Shown here: in pieces, positions 58,256 through 64,000 of the stretch
Layout: each line of letters opens with the position of its first letter
Position numbering within the stretch: the stretch's first letter is position 1
Assembly (NCBI RefSeq): GCF_026151205.1
Contig: NC_087083.1
Span: 13,142,944-13,206,943, forward strand
Source of the DNA: Bolinopsis microptera
Taxonomy: Eukaryota > Ctenophora > Tentaculata > Lobata > Bolinopsidae
Direction of reading: 5' to 3'
Length of the DNA: 64,000 nt
Translations under genes and position numbers: made by a program
Notes under the pieces: generated by a model
Told to the model about the DNA's origin: nothing
Seen by the model: the letters and a program-made list of their open reading frames with translations, nothing else
Databases searched by the model: none

Positions 58256-59345
58256 GTATTCCAAAATTCTAAAATTCCAGGCACTCCCCCGTTCCGACCA
58301 GGTTAGGGGCAGCATTGAAAAAGCGCTTATAAGCGCTTTATAATTCTTGCCAACCAGGCCATGGGTGATGGGAAAAGCGGCAGAAAAGCGATCATAAGCG
58401 CCTATAAGCGCTTTTAAATCCTGACTCTGCCGGTGCACCCCAGGTTGCACAGAAAAGCACTTATAAGCGGGCACCCTGATTTCCAGTTCCGACCAGGTTA
58501 AGGGGAATTGAGTAATTGCTTATAAGCGCTTATTAATTCCAGGCACTCCCCCGTTCCGACCAGGTTAGGGGCAGCATTGAAAAAGCGCTTATAAGCGATT
58601 TTTAATTCCGGGCACTTCTCCGTTCCGACCAGGTTAGGGGCAGCATTGAAAAAGCGCTTATAAGGGTTTTTAAATTCCGGGCCCTCCCCCGTTCCGACCA
58701 GGTTAGGGGCAGCATTGAAAAAGCGCTTATAAGCGCTTTTAAATTCCGGGCACTACCCCGTTCCGACCAGGTTAGGGGCAGCATCGAAAAAGCGCTTATA
58801 AGCGCTTTTTAATTCCTGCTCACCTGGCCATGGATGATAGGAAAAGCGGTAAAAGCGGTAAAATAGTGATGAATTAGCCGTTATAAGCGATTTCTAAAAA
58901 AGCGATTATAATCGATTATAAGCGGTTATAAGATGTAATATAGCGTTTTCCTGACTCAATTTTAAAAGCGCTTATAAGCGCTTTATTTGCGCTTTACAAA
59001 CAGCTAAATTGCACCCCACTTATAAGCGCTTATAATCGCTTATAAATGGTTCAAAAAAGCGCCTACGAATCGCTTATCCGGCCAACCGCTTATCCACCCG
59101 TTTTTGGCGCCAATCCTACTGGAAAACCGCTTTCAAATCGCTCAGCGACGCTAGTAAGCGCTTAAAAGCGCTTATAAGCGCTTTTAAATTCAAAAAAGCG
59201 CTTTTTTGAATTATGACATCAATTATAGTCGATTATAAGCGATTTTTTTTGAACCGTTTATAATCGTAAAAAAATCGATTATAAACGGTTTTAAAAAAAA
59301 AAGCGCCGAGAAAGCGCTCAATAAGCGATTATCGGCGCCGATCAT
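58256..59345. repeat. Self-complementary AAGCGCTTATAAGCGCTT array
   Basis: Units of about 69 bp (CCGTTCCGACCAGGTTAGGG, then GCAGCATTGAAAAAGCGCTT, ATAAGCGCTTTTAAATTC) repeat from about 58,280 to 58,810. They are followed to 59,345 by looser sequence saturated with AAGCGCTT, TATAAGCG and CGATTATAAGCG words. AAGCGCTTATAAGCGCTT is its own reverse complement, so the whole kilobase can fold on itself. It lies exactly between the two duplicated gene modules. Confidence 0.9.
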
Positions 59346-59364
59346 AAAATATCGTTTATGGAAA

Positions 59365-62300
59365 CTTGCCGAAAGTTTGATATCAGCTATTTTATACAGC
59401 ATACAATTTTCATTCCCATAAAAACAGATGACATTCCTTTTTGAATTATTTCTAAGTGATTGGTAATGGTAAATAGACGAAACGTTGCTTCAATCAGTTA
59501 GAGTCTGTCGATAAAATGACGCTTGCAAATATTGTAGTATTTTGCCGCATTCGTGTTAGAACTGTTATCATAATTTTCATTTAATTAATTTGAGGCCTCA
59601 ATTATGCAATCTATGGCCCAATTTCTGTATGCTCGTGGATTTTAAGCTCGATTCTAAATGAATAAAAGATAATCTTTGATTTTCGAAAAAATACCATCTA
59701 AAAGTCGATTATTCACTGTACAATATATCAGTAGATTAACAAAGTATAATTGACAACTTAAAGTGGTAAATTTATATCCTTAAGGGGTCACTTGGTTGTT
59801 AAAAACTTTAAATTCAGATATGAAAATAAATACTTAGAGCAATATATACTATAAAATATTTTCGATTGAACAAATTCAAAATAGCAATTTCGAATGAACA
59901 TATTTTTGTCTGAATCATTTCGTCTGAATCACGATTGGATAAAATAATATTTTTACATTTTTTACATTTTGTACAGTTCTGCAAAGTGCAAACACAGAAT
60001 AGCAAAACAAGACCTAAAACTCAATAATTAATTATAATTACGACCGATTCTTTCATGACCAAGTACAAAAATCGATCCACGAGTTATTTATAATTCAAAT
60101 TTTATCCACATCTATTATAGTAAGCTTATCCATTGAGTGCTCAAGACACTTTGATCAGTTTTAACTCTTCATTGTATTCGATGAAATTATTTTATCTCAT
60201 GGAACCAAATAACATAAAATGTCATCGATTACGTTCAACAAGACCAGAGTTCAACTCTGCAAACGTTCGACTGATCATCAAATTTAAATAGTTAACAGAA
60301 AAATTCACATAATTAAGTTACTTCGTGATAATCTTTGAGATAAAAATATGTTTATCTTATAATATAATATATGAATTTTCACACTTGCATTGGTAATGCC
60401 AATGGTAATACTTTCAGTACGTACTTTCTGAAAATAAATTTTCAGTCCAATTTTTACAGTTTCTACATTCAACGTTTGCAAATTACTAAAAAACGGCTTT
60501 TCTCATGTCCAAGTTCTAGTTCAGGGACTATTCATACAAGTTCTAGTTCAGGGACTATTCATACTAAATCATAGACCACGTTTAGTTCTACTAAGAATGC
60601 TGCACGCTCGTTCTGCTATTCAAGTAGCCATGGTTATCTCTACCTGCTTCAGGGGTCGGTGATACCCTATTTTGGAGCTGTGAAATAGGAGGTGTTAGAG
60701 AAGGTGTTAGAGAAGGTGTTAGAGAAGGTGTTAGAGAGAAAGTGTTAGAGAGAAAGTGTTAGAGAAGGTGTTAGAGAGAAAGTGTTAGAGTTCAAGGTGT
60801 TAGAGAAGATGTTGTAGAAGGTGTTAGAGAAAGTGTTAGAGAAGGTCTTAGAGAAGGTGTTGTAGAAGGTGTTAGAGAAAGTGAGTTTATAAATCTGGTG
60901 TAAAAATAGAACTGGAGTTCAGTTTATAAAGTTTAAACAGGATCTTTCGTTATAGTGTTAGACGTTAAGTTTTCAGTGTAGAGTTAAAACGTCAAACTCA
61001 GTATAAAAGCTCAAGAACTGTCAGTGTTTGTGAAAAACTATCCAACTATTTTCGACTTACCTTTCCGACTTTGTTGCCCTTATTCTTGACAAGACACACA
61101 GTCACGGTTATAATAACGACTACAAGTAACGCTGCTACAACTGCTATTACTGCTACTGTTACTGTACTCAATCCTTTAGCAGCTGTAAGATAGTTATTAA
61201 GATTTATTCGTATTGAAGTCTACCTTGTTTCCTAGCAGAAACTCATAGTTATTTTAATAGCATGAGATATCCAGTTTAAATAAGAAAATAACTGCCCTTT
61301 ATTTCACGTTTTTACCCTGGTCAATCCATCGCCCGAAAAATTATCAATCAAATCTTACACACTAAAATATCGAATTTACTATTTAAACTCACCTTCTCCG
61401 ATTTCGTCAATAATACCAGACCCATCTCCTCGCAGCTGGAACGTCCCGTCTTACTATCAGTTGTGTAGCCGTCCCCACATGCTAAACATTCCGTCTGTCC
61501 CACTTTGTTTTGATATTCATCCACTCCGCATACCACACAGTATCCGCCCTCTGGCAATGTGGGTATTACTTTTTAGTTTGCATATTATGTTGAGTTGTTT
61601 AATGTGGTTCTGAGAATTAAAAGCTAAAAGAATCAAAGCTAGTCTGGTAAACAACTCAATCATTAAAACTGGCTTTTTAAGATCCGTTCGATTACTCCTA
61701 ATTGGCTGTTTCTACTACAGGTGGCTGTTGGAAATATCAAAACAAAATTGATATAGAACCAGAGTAAAACCGGGTCTCGTAATACCCAATCTAACTGAAA
61801 GTGAACCAAGTTTCCAGGCACAAACCTGTATCTGCGTAAGTTCCATTAAGACACCAGGCACACAGACTGGCTCCATCATCAACACTACCATGTGGACATT
61901 TGGGTCCAACCTCACTAACTTCAAGTACTTCCTGAAAAGGACCTGGTTACTGGTGTGAAATCGAATGATATTTTATCTTCAAGGAAATTTGATGGAAATC
62001 AATGGAAACCTGAAAACCATGAACTTTCGATAAAATTGTCTATACGTACAAGGTATTTGTAAATGTAAAATACCTAGATTATCTTTTCTGAGAGTTATAA
62101 ATGGATCTACTAACGAGTTTTACTTGATAAAACTTACCACGGCAAATGTTTGAACTGCCCTCTTTTTATCTGAAGTCTGGACAGCAATAGAAACAGATCC
62201 AGGCGCCAGTGCGTCTACCACATCGTACAAATCGTCCAAACCTACTGTCAAACTAGTTTCCTGGAAGCAAAACAATTTGTAATAGTTAGATTGGTATTTA

Positions 62301-63138
62301 AGTTTTATACTTGAAGTTATTTCTTTAGATTTCCCATTATGTTTCTCAATATCATAATGTAATACTAATTGTATACGCGTACGTTATTTAAACGATATAA
62401 ATTATAACTCAATGAAATATTTCACTCACCGAATCAATTAGTTGTTTGAAAGAGACGTTGACAGCAAAAGTACCGCCGAGTTCATCCGAACATTTAAGAC
62501 TGGTTGAGAGACACGTGCCGGACTTATAGCATGTACCATCGAATACCTCCCATACCTGTGAAGAAACATCGCACTTTCATTAACACACAGCGAGATAAAA
62601 AAGTAAAACAAGAGGGTCCACATTGATTGGGCTAACTTGTGTTTTGTTTATGGTGTTACTGCCACACTCGCATAAGTGCACAAATATCAGCAAAGCAATG
62701 ATCGTTTTCAGTGTTTAAAAATTATAGTTTTATGGTTTTTTAATCTTAGCACTCACCTTGAACGATTTCTTGACGGCTTTCTTTTCGGCCGAAGTCCGAC
62801 AATAATCTCCGCTGAACACAAAACTAGCCAGCAAGGTGTTGTAACTTGGAGTAAAGGCCTCAGGTTCAAAATCATCCTCTGTGGGTGTTTTGTAGTTTTA
62901 ATGTTTAAGTCACTCATCGGACTTATAGTACTATTTATAGACAGTTTTTGTTTATATAAAATGTTAATGCTTGACCCGATTTTGTTAACAATGTTTGCTG
63001 CAATAAAATTATATTTCTTTTCATATATATATTTCATAATATAGCAGACAGTACAACAAAACAAATCACACAGAAAATGTATGGCTTACCAGGGGGTACG
63101 AACAACGCTTCTGTCGTTCCTTCTGTAGACGACTAAAA
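59365..63138. repeat. Segmental duplication, copy 2
   Basis: Mirrors 54,690-58,253 in direct orientation. Copy-specific changes include an expanded GTGTTAGAGAAG array (60,690-60,885), extra bases near 60,130 and 61,280, and a 1-nt deletion in a coding exon. It also starts with the satellite-edge words GAAAGTTTGATATCAGC. Confidence 0.92.
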
Positions 63139-64000
63139 ATGTTTAGGTATAACCTTTTTTCATAAAATTGAAAGTGATACAATAAATTTGAATAACGTTT
63201 ATTTAATAGACGAATGACGATAATCATAACAAAACCAATGCAAGATGGAATTTATAATTAGTGTGTAGAGCAAATATTTGTTCTTTCTTAGTTAATTACC
63301 TCTGTTGATGCGTATAATGTCGAATCTTCTTTTTCCCCATCAGTAACCACTTGGGCTTCGGTTGTACCTTCAGAAACCGCTCCGTCTTCAATTGCCCCAT
63401 CGGAAACCACTGGGGCTTCAGATGCTCCATCGGAAACCACTGGGGCTTCAGTTGCTCCATCGGAAACCACTGGGGCTTCGGTTGCACCATCAGAAACCAC
63501 TGGGGCTTCAGTTGCCCCATCGGGAACCACTGGGGCTTCAGTTGCCCCATCGGGAACCACTGGGGCTTCAGTTGCTCCATCGGAAACCATTGGGGCTTCA
63601 GATGCTCCATCGGAAACCACTGGGGCTTCAGTTGCTCCATCGGAAACCACTGGGGCTTCAGTTGCTCCATCGGAAACCACTGGGGCTTCAGATGCTCCAT
63701 CGGAAACCACTGGGGCTTCGGTTGCCCCATCGGAAACCACTGGGGCTTCAGTTGCTCCATCGGAAACCACTGTGGCTTCAGTTGCAATTTCAGAAACAAC
63801 TGGAGCGTCAGTTGCAATTTTAGAAACAAATGGAGCTGGGGCTTCAGATGTACGTTCAGATACAACTGGGGCCCCATCAGATACAACTGGGGCTTCAGAA
63901 AAACCACCTTCTATTACTATTACAACTTCGGGGTTTTTAGGGGATATTACTTCTTCTGTTATCTCTACATCTAGATCGTCCAATTTATCGCTTTCTTTGG
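60649..64000 (-). CDS. Mucin-like stalk plus Cys-rich module, copy 2 (frameshifted; 5' end outside window)
   Basis: Minus-strand exons: 64,000 (open at the edge) to 63,300; 63,132-63,090; 62,878-62,757; 62,555-62,430; 62,260-62,138; 61,931-61,826; 61,550-61,393; 61,182-61,061; 60,666-60,649. The first exon encodes an acidic Thr/Ser/Val-rich stalk with about 12 imperfect repeats of ten residues ([10 protein letters not shown], 30-bp units), likely O-glycosylated. The rest equals copy 1. The Cys-rich exon (61,393-61,550) is 158 nt against 159 in copy 1: a base is missing after AGCTGCGA, so the reading continues [13 protein letters not shown] and hits TGA in the next exon, before the transmembrane helix. 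The predicted product is soluble unless the base is a sequencing error. N-terminus and signal peptide lie beyond 64,000. Confidence 0.75.
60690..60885. repeat. Expanded GTGTTAGAGAAG array in copy 2
   Basis: About 14 imperfect 12- to 15-bp units (GGTGTTAGAGAA, AGTGTTAGAGAG). The equivalent place in copy 1 (55,990-56,055) has only four or five. It lies in the last intron of copy 2. Confidence 0.85.
63388..63800 (-). repeat. 30-bp coding minisatellite in the stalk exon
   Basis: About twelve 30-bp units whose plus strand reads GCTCCATCGGAAACCACTGG followed by GGCTTCAGTT. On the minus strand they code the ten-residue stalk repeat. Units are nearly identical, showing recent homogenisation, and other frames are open only because of the repeat. 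Confidence 0.9.

Noticed and set aside
63296-63974. Alternative frames over the stalk exon, up to about 200 codons on either strand
   Set aside because: Shadows of the 30-bp repeat. Only the minus frame giving [10 protein letters not shown] ends at a donor (63,300) in phase with the next exon.

Overview
The window comes from an invertebrate animal nuclear genome. It has spliced genes with GT-AG introns, AT-rich intergenic DNA, degraded non-LTR retrotransposons, cut-and-paste DNA transposons, MITEs and large satellite arrays. Clearly metazoan families are present: pinin, PI4-kinase beta, NAT9, a class A GPCR and laminin-G membrane proteins. The species cannot be read from the sequence. A cnidarian or other early-branching animal is only a guess.

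Region 1 (1-10,550) is mostly transposon debris: four LINE remnants, hairpins, and a three-layer nest in which a Tc1/mariner element sits in an unknown repeat that sits in a LINE. One intact intronless gene, NAT9-like acetyltransferase, lies among them (7,699-8,286). Region 2 (10,815-24,700) holds two housekeeping genes on the + strand. The first is a three-exon PI4KB. The second is a ten-coding-exon pinin (PNN) whose 6.4-kb intron 7 hosts two intronless genes on the opposite strand (a class A GPCR with unusual motifs and a predicted myristoylated/palmitoylated orphan protein) plus a second mariner copy. Region 3 (24,700-28,400) contains two hAT-type MITEs with 8-bp target duplications and two tiny GC-rich palindromic elements. 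Region 4 (28,455-39,902) is an eleven-exon gene for a single-pass membrane protein with three laminin-G domains. Its introns and 3' end carry about 65 copies of a 21-bp minisatellite in which the palindromic CRE core TGACGTCA overlaps the E-box CACGTG. Region 5 (40,629-45,777) is a 5.1-kb imperfect palindrome with arms of about 2.1 kb, containing Harbinger-like MITEs, a tRNA-like promoter block, a 40-bp tandem array in each arm and a LINE tail in the loop. Region 6 (47,455-54,690) is a satellite array of about 20 units of about 366 bp, each a dimer of two related monomers of about 183 bp. Region 7 (54,690-64,000) has a tandem duplication of an eight-exon module encoding a predicted Cys-rich type I membrane protein on the - strand. 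The copies are separated by an array of the self-complementary word AAGCGCTTATAAGCGCTT. A mucin-like repeat exon lies upstream of the second copy and runs off the window.

The genes do not form one pathway. The points most worth a second look are the CRE/E-box minisatellite bound to one gene, the giant palindrome, the dimeric satellite next to a duplicated gene module, and that module itself: copy 2 carries a 1-nt deletion predicted to remove the membrane anchor, while copy 1 is intact but has no 5' exon of its own.
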